Below are positions 26,897-34,192 of a DNA stretch of 64,000 nucleotides, one piece after another. Origin of the DNA: Bacillus rubiinfantis (GTDB taxonomy: Bacteria > Bacillota > Bacilli > Bacillales > Cytobacillaceae); assembly GCA_000752035.1 (NCBI GenBank), contig CCFE01000021.1:408868-472867 (forward strand), written 5' to 3'. Made by a program: the position numbers and the translations under genes. A model generated the notes under the pieces. It had not been told where the DNA came from and did not search any database. It was given only the letters and a program-made list of their open reading frames with translations. Each line of letters begins with the position of its first letter. Within the stretch, counting starts at the first letter, position 1.

Positions 26897-27370
26897 TTGA
26901 AAAAATGGTTAAGGGTTGTCATATTAATCTATTTATCCATTTTGTTTTTCGGCAGTTTTTTGGCAATTGGCATGCTATGGACAGGTACAATCGAACAATC
27001 CATGCCGACTATTTCAAAGATTAAAACTTTCCTGTATTACTTTTTTGCTGGAGCCATCGGCGGGTCGCTAAGACATTTATATATGTTCTGTACACATTAT
27101 ATGAAAGGGGAATTAACCGATTATCGTAAATGGATCATGTATATCTTTTACCCAATCTTTGCTACGGGAACAGCAGTTGTTGCGGTTATGTTGATTGAGA
27201 GCGGTATTTTGTTAATTGAGTTCACCGACTATGATGACACTCCGTATGCTCCGATAAGTGTTGCCTTTTTTGTCGGCTTCGGGTTTAACCGTTTTGTTAG
27301 AAAGCTAAACGATGTTTCCAAAGACGTGTTTAAAACAGAGAATAATACGAATGAAGAAAGCAAAACATGA
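26897..27370 (+). CDS. Membrane protein of unknown function
   Basis: A 157-residue protein with about four hydrophobic segments (residues 7-28, 43-62, 80-103, 117-130) and a charged, Asn/Glu/Lys-rich C-terminal tail. TTG 26897 follows TTGGAGGTG. No catalytic motif is visible. It is a monocistronic gene facing the minus-strand ATP-pyrophosphatase. Confidence 0.75.
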   Translation: MKKWLRVVILIYLSILFFGSFLAIGMLWTGTIEQSMPTISKIKTFLYYFFAGAIGGSLRHLYMFCTHYMKGELTDYRKWIMYIFYPIFATGTAVVAVMLIESGILLIEFTDYDDTPYAPISVAFFVGFGFNRFVRKLNDVSKDVFKTENNTNEESKT

Positions 27371-27414
27371 AGAGCGAGCCCTTTTGCAATTGCAAGAGGG
27401 CTTAGTAAAGCCAA

Positions 27415-28092
27415 TTATTTAGGGATTAGCTGATAATCGCTAAATTCCAGCTTTTTAGTGGTTTCCAATTCGATTATTTTACCTTGTTTCAATTCGATTT
27501 TTTTCGTGAACAACGGTCCGTCAAATACGAAACTATGGTACTCGCCAGATTCGCCAAGCGGGCAACTTGCGGTGTTTTGAATATCAAGTAGAAATTTTGA
27601 GTCAATTAGTCTGCCAAGCCAGGAATCAGGTAAAATATCATTCAGCACCCGGATGATAACAGCTTGGTATCCAGTTTGAATAAAGCTTTCCAGCAGAGTA
27701 TCGACCATTGCTTGATGTGTCCACAGCGGATAGAATGCCTCCACACCAGCAGCCGCCGCGACTTTTTCACCCCAGTCACGATGTTCCTGTAAATACAAAT
27801 CACCAAATGCAATTCCGCTAATGTTGAGTTGTTCTTTTAACAATTGCAATTCCTGGATGAATCGGACGGTATAGTCTTCAAATGAGGTTTTGATAAAGTG
27901 GACCGGAATGGTTAAGGCCTCCGCTTGCAATTGAATCATTTCCATCCGCTCGCCATGACCAAAGGTTCGTCCGATTTCCTGTGGTACGGTGGTCACTAAA
28001 GCAGCTATTTCATAACCTTGGCTGGTTAGGGTATCAAGTGCAAGACAACAATCTTTGCCGCCACTCCAGGACAGTACGATTCGTTTTTTCAA
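27415..28092 (-). CDS. Diphthine--ammonia ligase-like ATP-pyrophosphatase
   Basis: A 225-residue member of the adenine nucleotide alpha-hydrolase group (COG2102, DUF71). The PP-loop SGGKD is at the N-terminus (LSWSGGKDCCLALD). Internal motifs GIAFGDLYLQEHRDW and GESGEYHSFVFDGP match diphthine-ammonia ligase. Bacteria do not make diphthamide, so the real substrate is another carboxyl group to be amidated. TTG 28092 follows GGGAG. Confidence 0.85.
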   Translation of the reverse strand: MKKRIVLSWSGGKDCCLALDTLTSQGYEIAALVTTVPQEIGRTFGHGERMEMIQLQAEALTIPVHFIKTSFEDYTVRFIQELQLLKEQLNISGIAFGDLYLQEHRDWGEKVAAAAGVEAFYPLWTHQAMVDTLLESFIQTGYQAVIIRVLNDILPDSWLGRLIDSKFLLDIQNTASCPLGESGEYHSFVFDGPLFTKKIELKQGKIIELETTKKLEFSDYQLIPK

Positions 28093-28196
28093 AAAAATTA
28101 TCTCCCTTAGTTACAGTTTTTACTGTTAGTGTAGCATAAATGAGAGCATACGTAGAAGGGGTGATTTAGAGTATAGGGCGGGAATTTTGATCAGAT

Positions 28197-28239
28197 ATAA
28201 CAAGTTGCAAAGGTTTGAAGAGTCTATGCAACTTGTTAT
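28197..28239. other. Perfect 13-bp inverted repeat
   Basis: The arms ATAACAAGTTGCA and TGCAACTTGTTAT are separated by 17 bases, between two minus-strand genes. There is no T-run on either side, so it is not a standard terminator; it may stabilise an mRNA 3' end. Confidence 0.6.
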
Positions 28240-28308
28240 TGAAGGTATGTTTACTAGTGTCGATTCCATTCAACAGTAATATTTCCGGTGGAATTTCGAG
28301 AAAGGTGA

Positions 28309-29163
28309 CTATTTTTTAAAGACGTGCTGTCCAATGACAAACGTAGTGGGCCGAGAATCGAGCCAGCGGCTGGTAGCAATCGCTGGATTGTAGAAATAAA
28401 GTGAGTTGCCTGCTAGGTTTCGTTTTTCGTTCAGTGCCTGTTGCACCGCTTTAATAGAGTCAGCGTCGGCCGGTTTATTAATTTGCCCATTTTGCACCGG
28501 CTGAAATTGCCGCTTTTGATAAATAACGCCGCGAATACTATCTGGAAATGCCTTGTTCTCGACACGGTTTAGGACGACACAGGCAACGGCGATTTTTCCT
28601 GCAAAGGGTTCAGTTGATGCCTCGGCGCGCACAAGTCTAGCAAGCAAATCTAGTTCTGTTTTTGAATAACGAGCTGTAGTAGCGGCATGCTTTGGCTTAA
28701 TTTTTTTCGTGAGTGTGGTGCGCTTTTGTTCTTCTTTGTCTTTCGTTACAATAATTTTTTGTGCCAAATGCTGGGCGGCAGGACTTGTTGGTTCAGAAGT
28801 TGCCGCATTTTCCTCTGTTGTTTTTCCGCTAGCTGCAATCAGAGCAGGCGGCTTTGTATGGCTTGAATTTGATACATTGCTATATGCCAACAGCGGCCGT
28901 TCTACATTATTTGGTACCGTGGAAGCGACACTTATGTTGTTGCTTTGTTCCTTATCCTGGTTGTAAGTATGAACAGTTTGTCCCACATAAATCTTATCAA
29001 GATCCTCAACCTGTGGATTTAACGTTGCTAATTCTTGTAAATTCAGATTATGTTCCTGAGCAATTTTTGACATTGTGTCGCCGGATTGTACAGTATAAGC
29101 ATAAGTTGGTGTCCCAAACAGCATTGACACCCCTACAGTTAATAGCGTAATGAGTTTTTTCAA
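28309..29163 (-). CDS. Secreted LysM / SleB-type cell wall hydrolase
   Basis: A 284-residue exported protein with a signal peptide (residues 1-22, ending PTYAY) and one LysM peptidoglycan-binding domain (residues 23-66, YTVQSGDTMSKIAQEHN). A Thr/Lys-rich linker leads to a C-terminal hydrolase-2 domain of the SleB/CwlJ type (LLARLVRAEASTEPFAGKIA, then LYFYNPA). TTG 29163 is used because it follows AGGAGGG; the longer frame has no site. The family digests spore cortex or vegetative wall, which supports an endospore former. Confidence 0.9.
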   Translation of the reverse strand: MKKLITLLTVGVSMLFGTPTYAYTVQSGDTMSKIAQEHNLNLQELATLNPQVEDLDKIYVGQTVHTYNQDKEQSNNISVASTVPNNVERPLLAYSNVSNSSHTKPPALIAASGKTTEENAATSEPTSPAAQHLAQKIIVTKDKEEQKRTTLTKKIKPKHAATTARYSKTELDLLARLVRAEASTEPFAGKIAVACVVLNRVENKAFPDSIRGVIYQKRQFQPVQNGQINKPADADSIKAVQQALNEKRNLAGNSLYFYNPAIATSRWLDSRPTTFVIGQHVFKK

Positions 29164-29434
29164 GATAAAGTCCCTCCTAAAAATTGAGCTCATATGTAGA
29201 CTAGCTTTATAGTTTCTATAACTATGAGTAGGAAAGATAGATTAGTATTACAGTTTGGTTACATAACGATAGCAAAACTATTAAATTCATCATGTAAATA
29301 ATGAAAGTAAACAGGACCGGTTGTAGGGAAGGGGGAAATTCGTTTCATTTTAGAAAACCGGTTAAATATGCTACGATTTAAAAAATGTTTGTCAGCACTT
29401 TTTATTGATTAGTTTTTTAGGGAGGGAATGTAAG

Positions 29435-30484
29435 TTGGAAATCGGTATTAGTACCTTTGTAGAAACAACGCCTGATGTAGCCACTGGTCACGTTATCAGC
29501 CATGCCCAGCGATTGCGTGAGGTTGTCGAGGAAATCGTCCTCGCTGATCAGGTAGGCTTAGATGTGTTTGGAGTGGGGGAGCATCATCGGCAGGATTATG
29601 CAGCGTCCTCACCCGCAGTCGTTTTAGCAGCTGCGGCAGCAAAGACGAAGCAGATTAGGCTGACGAGTGCGGTAACGGTGCTTTCTTCCGCTGACCCGGT
29701 CCGCGTCTTTCAGGAGTTTGCTACTCTCGATGGCATCTCTAACGGCCGAGCTGAAATTATGGCCGGCCGCGGTTCGTTTATTGAATCATTTCCATTGTTT
29801 GGCTATGATTTGCAGGATTATAATGAATTGTTTGAAGAGAAGTTGGAATTGCTGCTAAAAATCAGGGATTCGGAAAAAGTCACCTGGAGGGGCGGGCATC
29901 GTTCAGCAATACATAATTTGGGAGTCTATCCGCGACCGGTGCAGGATCCTTTGCCGGTGTGGATTGGCAGCGGCGGCAATCCGGAGTCTGTCGTTCGTGC
30001 CGGAATGCTAGGGCTGCCGCTCGTGTTAGCGATTATCGGCGGGCGACCAGTACAATTTGCCCCGCTGGTGAAACTTTATAAGCGGGCGGCTGCACAGGCG
30101 GGACATGATGGTTCTAAGCTTGCGGTGGCCTCCCATTCACATGGCTTTGTTGCAGAAACCACGGCTACGGCTGCTGATAAATTTTTCCCATCAACACAAT
30201 ATGCAATGAACGTCATTGGTCGCGAGCGGGGCTGGGGCCACTACGACAGAGCCAGCTTTGATGCGGCAAGAAGCTTAGAAGGGGCTTTGTATGTTGGTGA
30301 TCCGGAAACAGTAGCCAATAAAATTATTCATCTGCGTAAAAACGTTGGGATTACGCGCTTTATGCTCCATTGCCCAGTCGGCTCGATGCCGCATGAGGAC
30401 GTGATGAAATCAATTGAGTTATTGGGAACGGAGGTAGCACCACGGGTTCGCGCGGAAATTGCGGACTGGGAAGCAGGCCAATAG
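29435..30484 (+). CDS. LLM-class flavin-dependent oxidoreductase
   Basis: A 349-residue luciferase-like flavin enzyme, starting MEIGISTFVETTPDVATG and containing FGVGEHHRQDYAASSPAV and GRGSFIESFPLFGYDL. This subgroup has no firmly known substrate. I use TTG 29435, 8 bases after GGGAGGG; an upstream in-frame start at 29405 has no site. It is not closely similar to the LLM protein at 25647, so it is not a local duplication. Confidence 0.88.
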   Translation: MEIGISTFVETTPDVATGHVISHAQRLREVVEEIVLADQVGLDVFGVGEHHRQDYAASSPAVVLAAAAAKTKQIRLTSAVTVLSSADPVRVFQEFATLDGISNGRAEIMAGRGSFIESFPLFGYDLQDYNELFEEKLELLLKIRDSEKVTWRGGHRSAIHNLGVYPRPVQDPLPVWIGSGGNPESVVRAGMLGLPLVLAIIGGRPVQFAPLVKLYKRAAAQAGHDGSKLAVASHSHGFVAETTATAADKFFPSTQYAMNVIGRERGWGHYDRASFDAARSLEGALYVGDPETVANKIIHLRKNVGITRFMLHCPVGSMPHEDVMKSIELLGTEVAPRVRAEIADWEAGQ

Positions 30485-30556
30485 GAAATTTAGCGGTTGC
30501 TTTTGAATGTTGCCATGTAGATAAGTTGAAATTCGTAAATAAGCTGGAAATGGAAA

Positions 30557-30654
30557 TTCGCTAATAAAATAGAAAAAACGCTAATATTTGTGGTGAATTC
30601 GCTAATAAAATGGAAAAATCGCTAATATCTGTCGTGAATCCGCTAATAAGTTCG
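30557..30654. repeat. 41-bp tandem direct repeat (2.4 copies)
   Basis: Two complete 41-base units (30557-30597 and 30598-30638) are 37/41 identical and are followed by a partial third (30639-30654). Each unit itself holds two copies of CGCTAATA about 20 bases apart, so the octamer recurs five times. A degenerate copy may precede at about 30530. There are no spacers, so it is not a CRISPR array. Confidence 0.85.
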
Positions 30655-30686
30655 AATGTTGGTCAGAAACCATCTATTTAAAAAAA

Positions 30687-30714
30687 GGAGAACAGGGACA
30701 AGCCTCTGTTCTCC
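30687..30714 (-). terminator. Bidirectional terminator between the LLM gene and guaC
   Basis: The stem GGAGAACAG / CTGTTCTCC has A-rich flanks at 30678-30686, which give a T-run for the minus-strand guaC transcript. A T-run also follows on the plus strand. Confidence 0.85.
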
Positions 30715-30722
30715 TACGTTTT

Positions 30723-31706
30723 TTAATAGATGCGGTCTCCATTAAAGATTGAATTTTTGACAATGACATAATCAACTGTACGGATGTCTTTTAATTTTTT
30801 ACCGCCGGCATAAGAAATGGACGATTGCAGGTCTTGCTCCATTTCGATAAGGGTATCAATTAAAGGACCTTTATGTTCCACATACATTTTTTTGCCTTCA
30901 ACATTTTTGCGTTCGCCTTTTTGAAATTCAGAGGCAGAACCGAAATATTCTTTGTAAAGCTTGCCATCTTTTTCAATCGTTTCGCCCGGTGATTCCTCGT
31001 GTCCGGCAAATAATGAGCCAATCATCACCATTGAGGCCCCAAAACGAATTGATTTTGCGATATCACCGTGAGTGCGGATTCCGCCGTCGGCGATGATTGG
31101 TTTGCTAGCGGCACGAGCGCACCATCTTACCGCTGCCAGCTGCCAGCCTCCTGTTCCGAAGCCTGTTTTGATTTTTGTAATACAAACCTTTCCTGGGCCT
31201 ATGCCAACCTTGGTAGCATCTGCACCGGCATTTTCTAATTCTTTAACTGCCTCAGGTGTGCCAACATTTCCGGCAATGACAAAGCTGTCTGGGAGATGTT
31301 TCTTGATATGCTGAATCATATCAATGACGGCATTGGAATGGCCATGGGCAATATCAATCGTAATGTAATCAGGTACGAGGTTTTCAGCGGCCAATTGCTC
31401 AATGAAGGCATATTCTCCATCTTTTACCCCGACACTGATTGAGGCAATGAGACCGCGGGACTTCATATCCTTGACAAAATTAAGCCGTTTTTCCGGCTGA
31501 AATCTGTGCATAATATAGAAATATCCATTTTCCGCTAAGAAAATTGCAATCTTTTCATCTATAATCGTCTGCATATTTGCTGGAACTACCGGCAGCTTAA
31601 ATGTATGCTTGCCAAAGGTAACACTAGTGTCACATTCAGACCGGCTTTTTACAATCGACTTTGCCGGAATTAGTTGAATATCTTCGTAATCAAAAACATT
31701 TTCCAT
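30723..31706 (-). CDS. guaC: GMP reductase
   Basis: NADPH-dependent GMP reductase (GMP to IMP and ammonia), 327 residues, like the Bacillus enzyme. The catalytic cysteine is Cys175 in GIGPGKVCITK. GGIRTHGDIAKSIRFGA forms the phosphate-binding barrel end. ATG 31706 follows AGGGGTG; a GTG three codons earlier sits directly on that site and is unlikely. It stands alone with its own terminator. Confidence 0.95.
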   Translation of the reverse strand: MENVFDYEDIQLIPAKSIVKSRSECDTSVTFGKHTFKLPVVPANMQTIIDEKIAIFLAENGYFYIMHRFQPEKRLNFVKDMKSRGLIASISVGVKDGEYAFIEQLAAENLVPDYITIDIAHGHSNAVIDMIQHIKKHLPDSFVIAGNVGTPEAVKELENAGADATKVGIGPGKVCITKIKTGFGTGGWQLAAVRWCARAASKPIIADGGIRTHGDIAKSIRFGASMVMIGSLFAGHEESPGETIEKDGKLYKEYFGSASEFQKGERKNVEGKKMYVEHKGPLIDTLIEMEQDLQSSISYAGGKKLKDIRTVDYVIVKNSIFNGDRIY

Positions 31707-31941
31707 CAAGAACACCCCTAAATACGAATAATAGTAATTTATTTATCTAGAATCGTTCGTACATTTGCTAATTTACACTATTTTTATGAATCTGTCAAAG
31801 TATTTTCACAGTTTCCTAACTTAGTAAACTATGATCTAGTGTCAGATCTGGTGTCAGGCACCAATGTGGATAACTTTCCAAATTTTCTCTTGAAATGTAT
31901 CCGCTACCATGTTAAGATAATAACAATAAATTGTGAACATA

Positions 31942-31969
31942 TTGTGAACTCAAAATATTCTGATAAACT
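31942..31969 (+). promoter_or_regulatory. Putative promoter for leader A
   Basis: TTGTGA-16-TAAACT would start transcription near 31976, immediately before the repeated leader element. A direct repeat ATTGTGAAC/TTGTGAAC overlaps the -35, so an activator may also bind. Moderate match only. Confidence 0.4.
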
Positions 31970-31975
31970 GTTTTA

Positions 31976-32136
31976 ATACGAAATAGCGACCCTGTTTGAC
32001 GGTTAAAACGGTAGATTATCGGTGTAACTAAAACTGTTGGTGCTTAACAGCGTCCCTGTCTAAGGCAAACCGTTGTTAAAATTCAAGTGGTATCCTGCAA
32101 AAAGGATTCCAGTCTTGAATTTTCAACGGTTTTTTA
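31976..32136 (+). ncRNA. Structured leader A with terminator, upstream of the OFA transporter
   Basis: The core is 32036-32071. It contains GTTGGTGCTTAACAGCG and then CCCTGTCTAAGGCAAACC, with a small hairpin ACAG-CGTCC-CTGT. Its last bases AAACC are also the 5' arm of a very strong terminator (32067-32136). That terminator pairs AAACCGTTG and AAAATTCAAG with CTTGAATTTT and CAACGGTTT, followed by T6. A diverged second copy of the hairpin motif (TAGCGACCCTGTTTGACGG) precedes it at 31984-32002. A related element precedes the oxidoreductase gene. This layout is that of a riboswitch or protein-responsive attenuator; I cannot assign a class. Confidence 0.6.
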
Positions 32137-32231
32137 TTTGTTCACAATTACTGCTTGACACTAGAGAAATTTCATAAAAACTTTTTCATTAGCTAAATCA
32201 AGAGAATTTCAATTGAGAGGGGAAGGTAGAC

Positions 32232-33506
32232 ATGAAAAAGACGAAAAATCGCTGGCTAATCGCTTTATCAGCAGTGGGAATTCACATTTCAATCGGCTCT
32301 GTCTATGCTTGGAGTAATTTCACCACGCCGCTAAAGGATTTATTCGGCTGGTCTGATTCAGAAGTAGCGCTCACCTTTAGCATTGCCATCTTATTTTTAG
32401 GATTATCGGCTGCATTTCTTGGCCACTTTGTTGAAAAATATGGACCGCGAAAATCGGGACTTCTCGCTGCCATCTTTTTTGGAATCGGTGTTGTTGGAGC
32501 CGGCTTAGCAGTCAGTATCGGCTCAAAATATTTATTGTACTTTTTCTACGGCGTTCTCGGCGGTATAGGCCTTGGAGTAGGATATATTGCCCCTGTCTCA
32601 ACACTTGTCAAATGGTTCCCAGACAGAAGAGGACTGGCAACTGGCTTAGCAATTATGGGATTCGGCTTTGCCGCTGCTGTTGCAAGTCCGATTATGAATT
32701 CATTAATTGTCTCAGTGGGTGTGGCAAATACATTCTACATATTAGGAATTGCCTATTTTGCCATCATGCTATGCTCGTCACTCTATCTTGAAAAGCCAGA
32801 GGAAGGCTGGTTGCCCGAAGGCTATCATGAGAAACTTTCCAGCGGCAAAGCAAAACCTAATATGGATTTGTCACAGCTGACAGCCAATGAAGCTGTTAAA
32901 ACGAGTCGTTTTTGGTACCTGTGGTTAATGCTATTTATTAATGTTACTTGTGGGATCGCGATTTTGGCTGTTGCCAAGCCGCTGGCGATGGAAGCCATTG
33001 GCATCGATATGACCGCTGCTGCAGCACTAGTAGGAGCGATTGGTATCTTTAATGGCTTGGGAAGAATTGGTTGGGCAAGTTTTTCAGATATTATTGGCCG
33101 GCCGGCAACGTATACAACCTTTTTCGTTCTGCAAATGGTCATCTTCTTTTTGCTACCAGAAACATCAATTAAATGGTTGTTTGTCGGCATGTTGATTATT
33201 GTTTATACTTGCTACGGCGGTGGTTTCGCTTCCATTCCAGCCTATATCGGCGATTTGTTTGGTACAAAACAGCTTGGTGCCATTCACGGGTATATTTTAA
33301 CGGCATGGGCGGCAGCTGGCTTAGTAGGACCGCTATTTGCAGCATGGGTTAAAGATACAACCGGTAGCTATTCGGGCAGTTTGACAGTGTTTTCAGGCAT
33401 GTTTGTTGTGGCATTCGTCGTTTCACTATTGATTCGCATCGATATAAAAAAGTTAAAAGAACACAAAGTAGCAACAGGTACAGCGATAGAAAATCAATTA
33501 AGTTAA
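32232..33506 (+). CDS. OFA-family MFS transporter (oxalate/formate antiporter-like)
   Basis: A 424-residue, 12-helix major facilitator of the oxalate:formate antiporter family. The N-terminus (LIALSAVGIHISIGSVYAWS) and the segment FPDRRGLATGLAIMGFG are family signatures. ATG 32232 follows GAGGGGAAGG. Family members move oxalate/formate, pyruvate or related small acids. Its neighbours, an FdhF-like oxidoreductase with fdhD and a shared leader type, favour formate or another C1/C2 acid as the linked substrate. Confidence 0.87.
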   Translation: MKKTKNRWLIALSAVGIHISIGSVYAWSNFTTPLKDLFGWSDSEVALTFSIAILFLGLSAAFLGHFVEKYGPRKSGLLAAIFFGIGVVGAGLAVSIGSKYLLYFFYGVLGGIGLGVGYIAPVSTLVKWFPDRRGLATGLAIMGFGFAAAVASPIMNSLIVSVGVANTFYILGIAYFAIMLCSSLYLEKPEEGWLPEGYHEKLSSGKAKPNMDLSQLTANEAVKTSRFWYLWLMLFINVTCGIAILAVAKPLAMEAIGIDMTAAAALVGAIGIFNGLGRIGWASFSDIIGRPATYTTFFVLQMVIFFLLPETSIKWLFVGMLIIVYTCYGGGFASIPAYIGDLFGTKQLGAIHGYILTAWAAAGLVGPLFAAWVKDTTGSYSGSLTVFSGMFVVAFVVSLLIRIDIKKLKEHKVATGTAIENQLS

Positions 33507-33507
33507 G

Positions 33508-33531
33508 AAATTTGCAAATTTTCTTTTAAAA
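33508..33531 (+). terminator. Possible weak terminator after the OFA transporter
   Basis: The stem GAAATTT / AAATTTTC lies just past the stop and is followed by CTTTT. It is short and AT-rich, so partial read-through to the DUF2294 gene is likely. Confidence 0.4.
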
Positions 33532-33586
33532 TTGTACTATATTAAAAAGAAAATCAATGTGAATACAGAGTAAAACAGCAAGCGAG

Positions 33587-33955
33587 TTGAAATTTGTGAA
33601 TAAATATGAAGCGGAATTTAGTAATATTGTTCGTGCCTATCGGAAACGTCACATGGGTAAGGGGCCTAGTAAGGTCAGAACGACATTTTGCAAAAACTGG
33701 GCCATTTGCGAATTGGAAGGGAATTTGTCTCCCATTGAAAAGTTTATCGCAACCGCGGAAGATGGCAAACAGATGCTAAGGGCTGCCCGAACAGAAATGG
33801 TGAAAGAGATTTATAAGAAAAACCATCCCTATGAAATGGAGGAACTCCTCGGGGTAAAATTTGTCAAGGTATTCGTTGATATAAATATTGAAGAGGACAA
33901 AGGGATGTCTATTTTCGTCTTTGACCAGGACATAGATAGCAAGTTTAAAAGTTAA
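33587..33955 (+). CDS. DUF2294 (MpsC-like) protein
   Basis: A 122-residue soluble protein matching the DUF2294 family (KYEAEFSNIVRAYRKRHMGKGP, then GVKFVKVFVDINIEEDKGM). Some members are described as MpsC, part of a membrane-potential-generating system; here the role is unknown. TTG 33587 has only a weak GCGAG site; GTG 33596 is an alternative start. It lies between the OFA transporter and the oxidoreductase, so it may be part of the formate-linked set. Confidence 0.75.
   Translation: MKFVNKYEAEFSNIVRAYRKRHMGKGPSKVRTTFCKNWAICELEGNLSPIEKFIATAEDGKQMLRAARTEMVKEIYKKNHPYEMEELLGVKFVKVFVDINIEEDKGMSIFVFDQDIDSKFKS
33921..33949 (+). promoter_or_regulatory. Putative promoter for leader B
   Basis: TTGACC-17-TTTAAA lies inside the end of the DUF2294 gene. 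It would place the start near 33956, directly before leader B, mirroring the layout at leader A. Confidence 0.45.
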
Positions 33956-33956
33956 T

Positions 33957-34071
33957 GATAGTAATGACCAGTTTGTATCGTTGGTACTTGACAGCGCACC
34001 TGTTGAAGACTAACCACCTTGGGAATTCATTCTTTTATTGGATATGAATGTTTTCCTGGGTGGTTTTTTTT
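33957..34071 (+). ncRNA. Structured leader B with terminator, upstream of the FdhF/YdeP oxidoreductase
   Basis: The core 33980-34015 (GTTGGTACTTGACAGCG, then CACCTGTTGAAGACTAACC) is ungapped and identical to leader A at 28 of 36 positions, including the hairpin arms ACAG and CTGT. As in leader A, the final AACC starts the 5' arm of the terminator (34012-34071; AACCACC pairs with GGTGGTT, then T7). A further hairpin, CACTG / CAGTG, occurs at 34114-34132 before the gene. Confidence 0.6.
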
Positions 34072-34192
34072 ACGATTAGTAGTATATAAATTTTTCGAAA
34101 AATCATACGCTTCAATATCACTGATCGTTAACAGTGCTTCTAGACATGCCACTTATGGATCATCGAAGATTAAGAGGAGGAATTGTTGAAAA

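Larger units (their letters stand above)
31707..32231. other. Intergenic region holding leader element A
   Basis: 525 bases between divergent guaC and the OFA transporter. 31707-31930 is AT-rich with a GGTG-TCAGG-CACC mini-hairpin (31850-31862). A promoter-like pair lies at 31942-31969, followed by structured leader A and its terminator (to 32136), then about 85 bases of AT-rich leader up to the GAGAGGGGAAGG site. Confidence 0.6.

Noticed and set aside
30557..30654. Direct repeats considered as a CRISPR array
   Set aside because: Units are contiguous without unique spacers and no cas gene is present.
31976..32136. Leader A as a SAM, THF, ZTP, Moco or purine riboswitch
   Set aside because: None of the conserved core strings of these classes, as far as I can recall them, is present; a covariance search would settle it.
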